From the NCBI RefSeq assembly GCF_008364625.2, contig NZ_CP126604.1, positions 992,001-1,056,000 on the forward strand: 64,000 nucleotides of DNA. The letters are read 5' to 3'. The notes beneath the pieces are model-generated. The model ran no database searches, had not been told where the DNA came from, and was given only the letters and a program-made list of their open reading frames with translations. Below, piece after piece: positions 54,686-64,000 of the stretch. Source of the stretch: Enterobacter dykesii. GTDB taxonomy: Bacteria; Pseudomonadota; Gammaproteobacteria; Enterobacterales; Enterobacteriaceae. Position 1 is the first letter of the stretch, and every line of letters begins with the position of its first letter. Made by a program: the position numbers and the translations under genes.

Positions 54686-55478
54686 ATTTCAACAGTGACG
54701 GCAAATTCCCTTCTCCGTACAAATGTAACGCCCCAACCGCCACCACGTAATGCCCCGCAGGTAACGCATGCAGCGTCTGCCGCCAGGCTTTGTTACGCGC
54801 ATTCATCAACACATCGTATAACGATTCGCTGAACGTCGACGGTAACGCCAGCTTACCGTCCGCTGGCGGCGCGTCCAGCCACCAGCCAATCATGGTCTGC
54901 AGCAGGCGCGCGTTGGTGTGCCAGTGGGTCAACGTATCATCCAGCAGCATCAGGCCGTCGTCGGGAAGCTGCCGCAGAAGCGCAATCTGGCTGTCCGTGC
55001 CTTCCAGCTCGATGATGGGCATACTGCGCGCCCTTGCCGCGTTAAGCAGCTGGTAATCAATGCCGTAGTCACCGCGAAGTCCCAGACGCTGCGCCTGCGT
55101 GGCCTGCAGCACCATCGCGATTTGCCAGAGCGGCAGGGTGTCAATCATGGAGAGCGACACGCCGGTTTCATCCGCGACGCGCGTCAGCTCCGCAAGCTGG
55201 GTTTCATTCAGGCGCTCCGCCAGGGTGAGATCGCTCTCAAGTCCGGCAAACGGCGACTCCTGACCCGAAATGTCCGCCTCAACGATCAGCGCATCAGCGT
55301 GTTTCAGCAGTTTAATCAGGCCGGGTGGCAGGGGAGACATATCCTGCGTACCCATATGAATACTGCCGACCAGATGCAGGTGCTGCCCGCCGGGGAGAGA
55401 GATATCCAGACCGGGCCAGGCATAACGGCGAGGAAAGAGGGCGCGAAACGATGCTTTTATACGATTAAACAGACCCAT
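54684..55478 (-). CDS. ybaP: YbaP, TraB/GumN-family protein
   Basis: 264 aa from ATG 55478 (MGLFNRIKASFRALFPRRYA); GGAG is correctly placed upstream and the length equals the E. coli protein. The family signatures are HLVGSIHMGTQDM near the N-terminus, DALIVEADISGQ, and the C-terminal AVGALHLYGEGNL. TraB/GumN proteins are suspected metalloproteases; no activity is known for YbaP. There is no signal peptide. It lies 50 bases downstream of copA in the same direction; ybaQ, found between them in E. coli, is absent. Confidence 0.87.
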   Translation of the reverse strand: MGLFNRIKASFRALFPRRYAWPGLDISLPGGQHLHLVGSIHMGTQDMSPLPPGLIKLLKHADALIVEADISGQESPFAGLESDLTLAERLNETQLAELTRVADETGVSLSMIDTLPLWQIAMVLQATQAQRLGLRGDYGIDYQLLNAARARSMPIIELEGTDSQIALLRQLPDDGLMLLDDTLTHWHTNARLLQTMIGWWLDAPPADGKLALPSTFSESLYDVLMNARNKAWRQTLHALPAGHYVVAVGALHLYGEGNLPSLLK

Positions 55479-55528
55479 ACGCGCTCCATGAACGGAAAGG
55501 TTCATGCTAGCGCGTACGGGTACAACGT

Positions 55529-58027
55529 TCAATCCTTCGGTTTAAACCGCAACAGACGGTTGGCGTTACTCACCACGGTGATGGAGGAGAGCGCCATCGC
55601 CGCACCCGCGACCACCGGATTAAGCAGCGTGCCGGTCAGCGGCCACAAAATACCGGCCGCGATTGGGATACCGAGGGTGTTATAGACGAACGCTCCCAGT
55701 AAGTTCTGCTTCATGTTGCGCAGCGTGGCTTTTGAAATGGCCAGCGCATCGGCAACGCCCATCAGGCTATGGCGCATCAGCGTAATGGCCGCGGTTTCAA
55801 TGGCCACATCGCTGCCGCCGCCCATGGCAATCCCCACGTCTGCCTGGGCCAGCGCCGGGGCATCGTTGATGCCGTCGCCGACCATCGCTACCTGACGACC
55901 CTGACTTTGCAGTTTCTTGATGGCGTCCGCTTTACCGTCCGGCAGCACGCCTGCAATGACCTCATCAATTCCGGCTTCTTTCGCGATGGCGTTTGCAGTG
56001 GTCGGATTGTCCCCGGTCAGCATCACCAGACGGTAGCCCGCACGGTGCAGACGCTGCAGGGCGTCCACGCTGTCCTGGCGAAGCGGATCGCGCACGGCCA
56101 GCAGCGCGGCGGCTTTGCCATCCACCGCCAGCAGAACCGGGGTGGCGCCCTGAGACGCCTGCGCCTTCAGCTCGCTTTCCAGGGCGGCGGTATCAATACC
56201 GTTTTCATTGAGCAATGCCTGGTTGCCCAGCAGCAGCGCGTGGCCTTCTGCTTCGCCGCTGACGCCGAGCCCGCGCAGGGTGCGGAAATTGCTGACCTGC
56301 GCCACGGCAGAAGCATTCGCTTTATCGAGAATGGCGCGCGCCAGCGGATGGCTGGAGCCTTGCTCCAGCGCGGCGGCGAGACGCAATGCCTCCTCTTGCG
56401 CAATGCCTGCGGTAGTGACGGCCACCACCTGCGGTTTGCCTTCGGTCAGCGTGCCGGTTTTATCAAACACCAGCGTGTCAAGGGTGCTGGCCCGCTGCAG
56501 TGCGTCCGCGTCCCGCACCAGTACGCCAAATTCGGCCGCGCGGCCTACGCCGGAGATAATCGACATCGGGGTCGCCAGGCCAAGGGCGCAAGGACAGGCG
56601 ATGATCAGCACCGTGGTGGCGATCACCAGGGTGTAAACAATCTGCGGTGCCGGGCCGAAGAAATACCAGATCGCCGCGCTCAGCAGGGCAATGCCGACCA
56701 CCACCGGCACAAAAATGGCCGAGATTTTGTCAGCAAGCTGGCCAATTTCCGGCTTGCTGCTCTGCGCCTGGCGCACCATGCGGATAATACGCGACAGCGT
56801 CGTGTGGCTGCCGACGGCGCTGGCGGTAAACAGCACGCTGCCGTCCTGCACCACCGTACCGGCATGAACGGCGTCGCCGTCTGCTTTCTGCTGGGGGATA
56901 GGCTCGCCGGTCAGCATCGCTTCATCCAGCCAGGCTTCGCCCTGGGTTATCTTGCCGTCAACGGGAACGCGATCGCCCGTCGTCAGGCGCAGCGTCATGC
57001 CGGGCTGAACTTCCGCCAGCGGGACGCTTTTTTCCCCTTCGTCCGTGACCACGCGGGCCGTCGGCGGGGTTAAATCAAGCAATCTTTCCAGCGCTTTCGA
57101 GGAGCGCTGGCGGGCGCGGGCTTCCAGCATGTGGCCCAGGTTAATCAGGCCGATAATCATCGCGCTGGCTTCATAGTAGAGATGGCGCGCCTCCATCGGG
57201 AACCACTGGGGCCAGACGTTCACGCTCATTGAATAGAGCCACGCCGCGCCGGTACCGAGCGCCACCAGCGTATCCATGGTCGCGGTGCGGTTTTTCAGGC
57301 TCTTCCAGGCGCTGGTATAGAAATGCCCGCCTGCAAACACCATCACCGCAAGGGTAATCAGGCCAATCACCAGCCACAGCGTGCGGTTGTCAGCGGTGAC
57401 CATCATGTTGTCACCCATCATGCCCCACACCATCACCGGAATACCCACCAGCAGGGCGACGATCGCCTGCCAGCGGAAGCGCTTCATGGTGGCGATAGCC
57501 GTTTCCTGCTGGCGCTCGCGGCGCTCGGCATCATCTTCGATGGCCTCTGCGCCATAGCCCGCTTTCTCAACGGCCTGCACTAAATCTGCGGCGGAGGCGC
57601 TGCCCATCACCAGCGCAGTGCGCTCCGCGAGGTTTACCCGTGCCTGCGCGACGCCCGGAACGGCCTGCAAGGCGTTTTGTACCCGGGAGACGCAGCTGGC
57701 GCAGCTCATGCCGTTGATCAGCAGCTGTTGGCTGTCATCAATATCATCCGCTGCCGGAAGCTCAGGAGTGGCCGCTGTCAGTGCTTCCGACGGGGATGAT
57801 GACTCTGCCAGCGGTTTAGCCTTTGGGTGGCTTAACTCCGCCCCGTAACCGGCCTGCTTGATGGTATCGATCAGCGCATCCGCGCTGGCGCTGCCGGTCA
57901 CGGCGGCATGATCGATAGTCACGTCAGCGCTTTCAACGTCAGGGCGCTGTTCCAGGCTTTCTTTAACGCGTTTGACGCAGTGGCCGCAGGAGAGGCCGTC
58001 CAGCGTCAGGTCGATAGTGTGAGACAT
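55529..58027 (-). CDS. copA: CopA, Cu(I)-exporting P1B-type ATPase
   Basis: 832 aa from ATG 58027 ([20 protein letters not shown]). Two N-terminal HMA domains carry CXXC at Cys14/Cys17 and in GMSCASC near residue 110. Eight transmembrane helices include the CPC motif in [13 protein letters not shown]. The P-domain has [11 protein letters not shown] and GDGINDAP. It pumps Cu(I) or Ag(I) to the periplasm. CueR, divergent upstream, activates it. A programmed frameshift site after the first HMA domain should yield a 70-aa chaperone form. Confidence 0.97.
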   Translation of the reverse strand: MSHTIDLTLDGLSCGHCVKRVKESLEQRPDVESADVTIDHAAVTGSASADALIDTIKQAGYGAELSHPKAKPLAESSSPSEALTAATPELPAADDIDDSQQLLINGMSCASCVSRVQNALQAVPGVAQARVNLAERTALVMGSASAADLVQAVEKAGYGAEAIEDDAERRERQQETAIATMKRFRWQAIVALLVGIPVMVWGMMGDNMMVTADNRTLWLVIGLITLAVMVFAGGHFYTSAWKSLKNRTATMDTLVALGTGAAWLYSMSVNVWPQWFPMEARHLYYEASAMIIGLINLGHMLEARARQRSSKALERLLDLTPPTARVVTDEGEKSVPLAEVQPGMTLRLTTGDRVPVDGKITQGEAWLDEAMLTGEPIPQQKADGDAVHAGTVVQDGSVLFTASAVGSHTTLSRIIRMVRQAQSSKPEIGQLADKISAIFVPVVVGIALLSAAIWYFFGPAPQIVYTLVIATTVLIIACPCALGLATPMSIISGVGRAAEFGVLVRDADALQRASTLDTLVFDKTGTLTEGKPQVVAVTTAGIAQEEALRLAAALEQGSSHPLARAILDKANASAVAQVSNFRTLRGLGVSGEAEGHALLLGNQALLNENGIDTAALESELKAQASQGATPVLLAVDGKAAALLAVRDPLRQDSVDALQRLHRAGYRLVMLTGDNPTTANAIAKEAGIDEVIAGVLPDGKADAIKKLQSQGRQVAMVGDGINDAPALAQADVGIAMGGGSDVAIETAAITLMRHSLMGVADALAISKATLRNMKQNLLGAFVYNTLGIPIAAGILWPLTGTLLNPVVAGAAMALSSITVVSNANRLLRFKPKD
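57816..57827 (-). promoter_or_regulatory. Programmed -1 frameshift site in copA, producing CopA(Z)
   Basis: On the minus strand the heptamer C-CCA-AAG (57827-57821) is in the slippery phase. A -1 shift gives CCC AAA GGC TAA, with the stop at 57818-57816. The product is the first 69 residues plus Gly, 70 aa: one HMA domain. The heptamer, the Gly codon and the length match the E. coli copA frameshift that makes the copper chaperone CopA(Z). Confidence 0.85.
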
Positions 58028-58095
58028 AACAAAACTCCCGTATAATGATCTGGTCAGTTGTTGACCGATACAGTGCTTTTCACTGACTGTTATAA

Positions 58096-58126
58096 AGGTT
58101 AAACCTTCCATCAAGGGGAAGGTCAA
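58096..58126 (-). promoter_or_regulatory. copA promoter with CueR operator
   Basis: The dyad ACCTTCC-N7-GGAAGGT occupies 58103-58123. It lies within the long 19-base spacer between -35 TTGACC (58126-58121) and -10 TAACCT (58101-58096) on the minus strand, the classic MerR-family layout that needs metal-loaded CueR for activation. Confidence 0.92.
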
Positions 58127-58135
58127 GGGGGAAAT

Positions 58136-58546
58136 GTGAATATCAGTGACGTGGCAAAAAAAACTGGCTTAACCAGCAAGGCAATCCGCTTTTATGAAGA
58201 GAAGGGGCTGGTGACGCCGCCGCTGCGCAGTGAAAACGGCTACCGCAGCTACACGCAGCTGCATCTGGATGAACTGACGCTGCTGCGCCAGGCAAGACAG
58301 GTCGGTTTTAATCTGGAAGAGTGCGGCGAGCTGGTTAACCTGTTTAACGATCCGAAGCGTCACAGCGCCGACGTGAAAAAACGCACGCTGGAAAAAGTGG
58401 CCGAGATTGAACGCCACATCATTGAGCTGCAGGCGATGCGCGAACAGCTGCTGCAGCTCGCGGAATCCTGTCCGGGGGATGACAGCGCCGACTGCCCGAT
58501 TATCGACAATCTTGCCGGCTGCTGTCATCGTAAGGCTTCTGCTTAG
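58136..58546 (+). CDS. cueR: CueR, copper-responsive MerR-family activator
   Basis: 136 aa from GTG 58136; an overlapping ATG at 58134 is out of frame and stops at once. The N-terminal MerR HTH is [20 protein letters not shown]. The dimerisation helix leads to the Cu(I) loop with Cys112 and Cys120 ([12 protein letters not shown]). The C-terminal CCHRK motif is present. It activates copA from the dyad upstream. The 3' end overlaps ybbJ on the other strand by four bases. Confidence 0.96.
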   Translation: MNISDVAKKTGLTSKAIRFYEEKGLVTPPLRSENGYRSYTQLHLDELTLLRQARQVGFNLEECGELVNLFNDPKRHSADVKKRTLEKVAEIERHIIELQAMREQLLQLAESCPGDDSADCPIIDNLAGCCHRKASA

Positions 58547-58995
58547 CAGGCTTTCACCCGCAGGGTAATGCCTTCCACCGCAATGACCTCAACCCGCGTG
58601 CCGGCGCTGAGGTCGTCGTCGGCGACCACCGGCCACGAGCTGTCGCCCACCCGCATGTGCCCGCGCCCGTTCACCAGCGCGGTGTCGAGCGTAAAACGCT
58701 TGCCGACAATCTGCTGTCCGCGCTGGTTAAGGTGCGCGTCCACCGGTTTCTGCTCGATAACCCGCCGGTTGAGCCAGCGCCACCACAGCCACGCGGCCAC
58801 CAGCGTGAGCACGGCAAACAGTGCGCCCTGCCACGCCCAGTCCAGGGGAAGGATCCAGACCAGAAGGCCCGTAATGACGGCGGCAACACCGCTCCAGAGC
58901 AGGTAGCCGTTGCCGCCCAGCATCTCCGCCGCCAGCAATAAGCCACCGAGGCTTAGCCAGAAGGCGTGAGGATGTGCAACAATCAGCTCAATCAT
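58543..58995 (-). CDS. ybbJ: YbbJ, NfeD-like membrane protein, partner of QmcA
   Basis: 150 aa. Two to three N-terminal hydrophobic helices ([50 protein letters not shown]) lead to a C-terminal OB-fold NfeD domain ([31 protein letters not shown]). NfeD proteins are paired with SPFH proteins. The ATG overlaps the qmcA stop by four bases (ATGA), so the two are co-translated. Function in membrane quality control is inferred. Confidence 0.9.
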   Translation of the reverse strand: MIELIVAHPHAFWLSLGGLLLAAEMLGGNGYLLWSGVAAVITGLLVWILPLDWAWQGALFAVLTLVAAWLWWRWLNRRVIEQKPVDAHLNQRGQQIVGKRFTLDTALVNGRGHMRVGDSSWPVVADDDLSAGTRVEVIAVEGITLRVKAC

Positions 58996-59906
58996 TTTTT
59001 ACGCTCGTTTCCGCTGTCTTTAATCAGCTCGGCAATACCGGCGATAGAGCCCATCAGGCTGCTGGCTTCCAGCGGCATCATCACCACTTTGCTGTTGTTC
59101 GCGGAGCCTATCTCTTTCAGCGCATCGGTATATTTTTGCGCGACAAAGTAGTTAACGGCCTGGATATCACCGGCGGCAATCGCCTCAGACACCATCTGAG
59201 TGGCGCGGGCTTCCGCTTCGGCCGAACGTTCACGCGCTTCTGCCTGTAAGAACGCGGACTGACGATCGCCTTCCGCTTTCAGGATCTGCGACTGCTTTTC
59301 CCCTTCCGCTTTGAGGATCTCGGCCTGACGCACCCCTTCGGCTTCCAGGATGTAGGCGCGCTTGGTTCGCTCGGCCTTCATCTGAGCGTTCATGGAGGCG
59401 ATCAGCTCCGCCGGCGGACGCACGTCGCGGATCTCGATGCGGGTGACCTTGATCCCCCACGGATTGGTGGCCTCATCGACAATGTGCAACAGGCGGGTGT
59501 TAATGCTGTCGCGCTGGGAAAGCATCTCGTCCAGCTCCATCGAGCCGAGTACGGTACGGATGTTGGTCATCGTCAGGTTGACGATCGCCAGCTCCAGGTT
59601 GCTGACCTCATAGGCCGCTTTCGGCGCATCAATCACCTGAATAAAGCAGACGGCGTCGATGGTGACGTTGGCGTTATCCTTGGAGATGATCTCTTGAGAC
59701 GGAATGTCCAGCACCTGTTCCATCATGTTGATCTTACGACCAATCCGGTCCATGAACGGAACAATCAGGCTCAGGCCTGGCTGGAGGGTGTTGGTGTAGC
59801 GACCGAAACGCTCAACGGTCCACTGATAACCCTGGGGAACAATTTTGACGCCTGCGCCCACAATAACCAGCGCAACGAAAATAAGGACAGGAACAACGAT
59901 AAGCAT
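58992..59906 (-). CDS. qmcA: QmcA, SPFH/band 7 membrane protein
   Basis: 304 aa. One N-terminal membrane anchor ([19 protein letters not shown]) is followed by the SPFH domain ([35 protein letters not shown]). A long coiled coil rich in Glu/Ala/Gln follows ([20 protein letters not shown]). In E. coli QmcA forms large complexes with FtsH-HflKC and affects membrane proteolysis. It heads the qmcA-ybbJ operon. Confidence 0.95.
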   Translation of the reverse strand: MLIVVPVLIFVALVIVGAGVKIVPQGYQWTVERFGRYTNTLQPGLSLIVPFMDRIGRKINMMEQVLDIPSQEIISKDNANVTIDAVCFIQVIDAPKAAYEVSNLELAIVNLTMTNIRTVLGSMELDEMLSQRDSINTRLLHIVDEATNPWGIKVTRIEIRDVRPPAELIASMNAQMKAERTKRAYILEAEGVRQAEILKAEGEKQSQILKAEGDRQSAFLQAEARERSAEAEARATQMVSEAIAAGDIQAVNYFVAQKYTDALKEIGSANNSKVVMMPLEASSLMGSIAGIAELIKDSGNERKK

Positions 59907-59950
59907 AAAAACCTCCTGTTTTGCATGCTGTGATGAGTGAAAGTGTGTGT

Positions 59951-60802
59951 TTATTGCTCGTAAGTATAGGTAAAGTCAGAGATGAATCCATCACCCGCTT
60001 CGGCAATGGCTTTGGATAATCCCTGGTAGTACTTCTCCAGCCCCAGCGCTTCGATACGCTGGATCTGTTCGCGAATGGGGGCGCAGAACAGAACGGCATT
60101 CCCCGCTTCAACGCGCTTGTTATTGGGGGGAAGGTCGCCCGCGATGGCTTTAAACCAGGTTCTGACACCCTGCTTTAAATTATGCGGCGCTTTAGTCAGA
60201 TTATCCATGCCCGTCAGGACCTGCAGGGTGGGGAATTCATCGGCCAGCACGGCGGTTTTCATGCGCGCAAAGAACTGGCTGAATAGCTCAAACGATCCCA
60301 GATCGGTAACGCGCGGTTTGGTGGTTTTACCGTTTTTATTGCCGATTTTCCCTGCGGCTGACGCTGCGGCCGGAACCGCATTCACCTTTTCCAGCTCCAG
60401 CCCGAATAACAAATTACAGTGCGCACGGCGCTCTTTCAGAGGGTAGGACATCAGCACGTCAATGAACCGGGTGGCTTTTACATCCGCAAGATCGTGGTTG
60501 ATAAGCCACTGGGTACGAGAAAATTCAGCGGGAGAGACGAACCAGTCGGGTACTTCACTGAAACGTTTTGATTTTCCCTTGCCGTCAAATTCCAGAAAGT
60601 GTGTCCCGTTGTCGAAGGCGAAATAGCAATTTTTGAAGCTGCCGATCGTGGTGTTCACGATGAGCGCCTTCTTAACAAAATCCACCACCTCTGCACCAAT
60701 CACAAAACGCGTGAGTTCCGACGATTTTATGACTTCCATTAATGTTTCGACATCAGGAACACCAGGCTTCAGGGAAGGAAACTCATAAAAGATATGTGCC
60801 AT
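59951..60802 (-). CDS. Unrecognised 283-aa cytoplasmic protein
   Basis: 283 aa from ATG 60802 ([20 protein letters not shown]), with AGGAAG about nine bases upstream; a TTG 33 bases earlier is less likely. There is no signal peptide or membrane helix. The N-terminal half (to about 150) contains [20 protein letters not shown] and [18 protein letters not shown]. An Ala/Gly/Lys-rich linker ([17 protein letters not shown]) follows. The C-terminal part has [20 protein letters not shown] and [17 protein letters not shown] do not recognise a family. E. coli has nothing between qmcA and fetA. Codon use looks native, and the gene stands alone. Function unknown. Confidence 0.68.
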   Translation of the reverse strand: MAHIFYEFPSLKPGVPDVETLMEVIKSSELTRFVIGAEVVDFVKKALIVNTTIGSFKNCYFAFDNGTHFLEFDGKGKSKRFSEVPDWFVSPAEFSRTQWLINHDLADVKATRFIDVLMSYPLKERRAHCNLLFGLELEKVNAVPAAASAAGKIGNKNGKTTKPRVTDLGSFELFSQFFARMKTAVLADEFPTLQVLTGMDNLTKAPHNLKQGVRTWFKAIAGDLPPNNKRVEAGNAVLFCAPIREQIQRIEALGLEKYYQGLSKAIAEAGDGFISDFTYTYEQ

Positions 60803-60945
60803 GCTGCTTACTTCCTGTAGTGATGGTGGAGACAAATGACAAACAAAAAGTTTAACACTTGCTTTAGCGTGAGGCTATTCGCGCTGTGCGCACGAAAGGA
60901 TTATGCTACAGGCGGTTATTACACGAAGCGGTTAACGGAAGCGTA

Positions 60946-61617
60946 ATGAACGATAAAAAAGAACTATTACAACTCAGGGATATTGGATTTCGTGTTGGAG
61001 AAAACATTATTCTTCAGCACGTCGGGTTTAGCCTGTCGCCGGGCGAGTTTAAATTAATCACGGGCCCCTCAGGCTGCGGTAAAAGCACGCTGCTGAAAAT
61101 TGTGGCCTCACTCCTCAGCCCGACGGAGGGAACCATTCTGTTTGAAGGAGAGGATATCGCAACGCTGTCCCCGGAAAGCTACCGCCAGCAGGTCTCCTAC
61201 TGCGTGCAAACCCCCGCGCTGTTTGGCGATACGGTTTATGACAACCTGATTTTCCCGTGGCAAATCCGCAATAAAACGCCGGAGCCGGAAAAGTTTCTCC
61301 ACGATCTGGCCCGCTTTGGCCTGGCGCAGGAGACGCTGACCAAATCCATCACTTCGCTGTCGGGCGGAGAAAAGCAGCGGGTCTCGCTGATCCGCAACCT
61401 GCAGTTTTTACCCAAGGTGTTGTTGCTGGACGAAATCACCAGCGCGCTCGATGACGTCAACAAGCGCAACGTCAACGAGATTATTCATCGCTACGCCCGG
61501 GAGCAGAATATTGCCGTGCTGTGGGTGACGCACGACGCTAACGAAATAACCCATGCGGATGACGTTATTACGCTCCAGCCGCACGGCGGGAAAATGCAGG
61601 AGGCAAACCGTGGGTGA
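60946..61617 (+). CDS. fetA: FetA (YbbL), ATPase of the FetAB iron exporter
   Basis: 223 aa from ATG 60946 (MNDKKELLQLRDIGF), preceded by GGAAG. Walker A is GPSGCGKST, the signature LSGGEKQRVSL, and Walker B VLLLDEITSALDD. The sequence follows E. coli FetA throughout. With FetB it lowers cytosolic labile iron under oxidative stress. The 3' end overlaps fetB by eight bases. Confidence 0.94.
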   Translation: MNDKKELLQLRDIGFRVGENIILQHVGFSLSPGEFKLITGPSGCGKSTLLKIVASLLSPTEGTILFEGEDIATLSPESYRQQVSYCVQTPALFGDTVYDNLIFPWQIRNKTPEPEKFLHDLARFGLAQETLTKSITSLSGGEKQRVSLIRNLQFLPKVLLLDEITSALDDVNKRNVNEIIHRYAREQNIAVLWVTHDANEITHADDVITLQPHGGKMQEANRG

Positions 61618-62392
61618 ACATAACATTACCAACGAATCGCTGGCCTTTTCGATGGTGCTGGTGCTGATTGCGATTGTGGTCAGCTACCGGGAAAAGCTGG
61701 GGCTGGAAAAAGATATTGTGTGGAGTATCTGCCGCGCGGTGATTCAGCTCATCATCGTCGGCTATGTCCTGAAGTATATCTTCAACGTTAACCACGCGGT
61801 GCTGACGCTGCTGATGGTGCTCTTTATTTGCTTTAACGCGGCGTGGAATGCGAAAAAGCGCAGTAAATACATTGATAAGGCGTTTATCTCGTCGTTTATC
61901 GCCATTACCACCGGGACGGCGCTCACGCTGGCGGTGCTGGTGCTCTCCGGCTCGATTGCGTTTACGCCGATGCAGGTTATCCCTATCTCCGGGATGATTG
62001 CGGGGAACGCCATGGTGGCCGTTGGGCTGTGTTATAACAATCTCGGTCAGCGCTTCAGCAGTGAACAGCAGCAGCTCCAGGAGAAATTAAGCCTGGGGGC
62101 GACGCCAAAAGTGGCCTCGGCACGGCTGATCCGTGAGAGCATTCGTTCATCGCTGATCCCAACGGTAGATTCAGCCAAAACGGTGGGGCTGGTGAGCCTG
62201 CCTGGCATGATGTCGGGGCTGATTTTTGCCGGTATCGATCCGGTAAAAGCGATTAAGTATCAGATCATGGTGACGTTTATGCTGCTCTCCACGGCAAGCC
62301 TGTCAACCATCATTGCCTGCTACCTGACCTATCGGAAGTTCTACAACGCGCGCCACCAGCTGGTGGTGACGCAGTTGAAAAAGACGGGGTAA
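61610..62392 (+). CDS. fetB: FetB (YbbM), permease of the FetAB iron exporter
   Basis: 260 aa from GTG 61610 (VGEHNITNESLAFSMVLVLI), with AGGAGG five to six bases upstream inside fetA. About seven transmembrane helices (UPF0014 family). Conserved segments include ALTLAVLVLSGSIAFTPMQVIP, ISGMIAGNAMVAVGLCYNNL, GATPKVASARLIRESIRSSL and TVGLVSLPGMMSGLIFAG. It forms the transport channel with FetA. A REP-like terminator follows. Confidence 0.94.
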   Translation: MGEHNITNESLAFSMVLVLIAIVVSYREKLGLEKDIVWSICRAVIQLIIVGYVLKYIFNVNHAVLTLLMVLFICFNAAWNAKKRSKYIDKAFISSFIAITTGTALTLAVLVLSGSIAFTPMQVIPISGMIAGNAMVAVGLCYNNLGQRFSSEQQQLQEKLSLGATPKVASARLIRESIRSSLIPTVDSAKTVGLVSLPGMMSGLIFAGIDPVKAIKYQIMVTFMLLSTASLSTIIACYLTYRKFYNARHQLVVTQLKKTG

Positions 62393-62407
62393 TATCGGCT
62401 TTTGTCG

Positions 62408-62445
62408 GCCCGGTAAGGCGAAGCCGCCACCGGGCTTTTTTTTTT
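62408..62445 (+). terminator. REP-like hairpin terminator between fetB and cnoX
   Basis: GCCCGGT (62408-62414) and ACCGGGC (62429-62435) flank AAGGCGAAGCCGCC, the typical REP layout, and run into about ten Ts. It appears to serve as the fetB terminator. Confidence 0.82.
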
Positions 62446-62446
62446 A

Positions 62447-64000
<1,554 letters not shown>

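Overview
The window is one contiguous stretch of enterobacterial chromosome. Gene order follows the Escherichia coli K-12 region from ppiD through acrAB to ybbO almost gene for gene: ppiD, ybaV, fadM, queC, ybaE, cof, decR, mdlAB, glnK-amtB, tesB, ybaY, atl, ffs, pdeB, ylaC, maa, hha-tomB, acrBA/acrR, mscK, rsmS, priC, ybaN, apt, dnaX, ybaB, recR, htpG, adk, hemH, gsk, ybaL, fsr, ushA, ybaK, chiX, ybaP, copA/cueR, ybbJ-qmcA, fetAB, cnoX, ybbO. Proteins are close to but clearly diverged from E. coli. There is a lacI-lacZ pair without lacY, and extra genes sit at several junctions. This suggests Enterobacter (cloacae complex) or a near relative such as Lelliottia or Leclercia; the genus is an inference.

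Layout. 0-6.5 kb: ppiD tail, ybaV, fadM, then a RelE/HigB-type toxin-antitoxin operon whose toxin carries an in-frame amber codon, queC, ybaE, cof, and a PLP cysteine desulfhydrase-like gene divergent from decR. 6.5-14.8 kb: mdlAB, a sigma54/NtrC-controlled glnK-amtB operon, tesB, ybaY, atl and the 4.5S RNA gene. 14.8-23.3 kb is the main accessory block: an unidentified two-gene cassette in AT-rich DNA, a MocR regulator divergent from a YczE-like membrane protein, lacI-lacZ with two identical operator cores flanking lacI, and rcnA/rcnR with three RcnR-type boxes. 23.3-28.9 kb: pdeB, Zur-controlled zinc-independent ribosomal proteins rpmE2-rpmJ2, a GNAT/MocR divergent pair, ylaC and maa. 29-39 kb: hha-tomB, acrAB/acrR with its AcrR operator and marbox, mscK, rsmS, priC. 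39.5-54 kb: housekeeping genes (apt, dnaX, ybaB, recR, htpG, adk, hemH, gsk), ybaL, fsr, ushA. 54-64 kb: ybaK, the ChiX small RNA, ybaP, copA/cueR, ybbJ-qmcA, an unrecognised 283-aa gene, fetAB, cnoX, and ybbO cut by the window edge.

How the genes work together. Metal handling is a theme: Ni/Co efflux (rcnA/rcnR), Cu(I) efflux (copA/cueR), iron export (fetAB), and zinc-sparing ribosomal proteins. Nitrogen control (GlnK-AmtB), drug efflux (AcrAB-AcrR, with MarA/SoxS/Rob input) and proteostasis (PpiD, HtpG, CnoX, QmcA) are the other clear modules. Programmed frameshift sites are preserved in dnaX (tau/gamma) and in copA (a predicted 70-aa CopA(Z)).

No wholly new large system is visible. The least explained items are the 15.0-15.5 kb two-gene cassette, the orphan gene at 59.95-60.80 kb, the amber-interrupted toxin, and a dispersed palindromic repeat that has become the C-terminus of RsmS.
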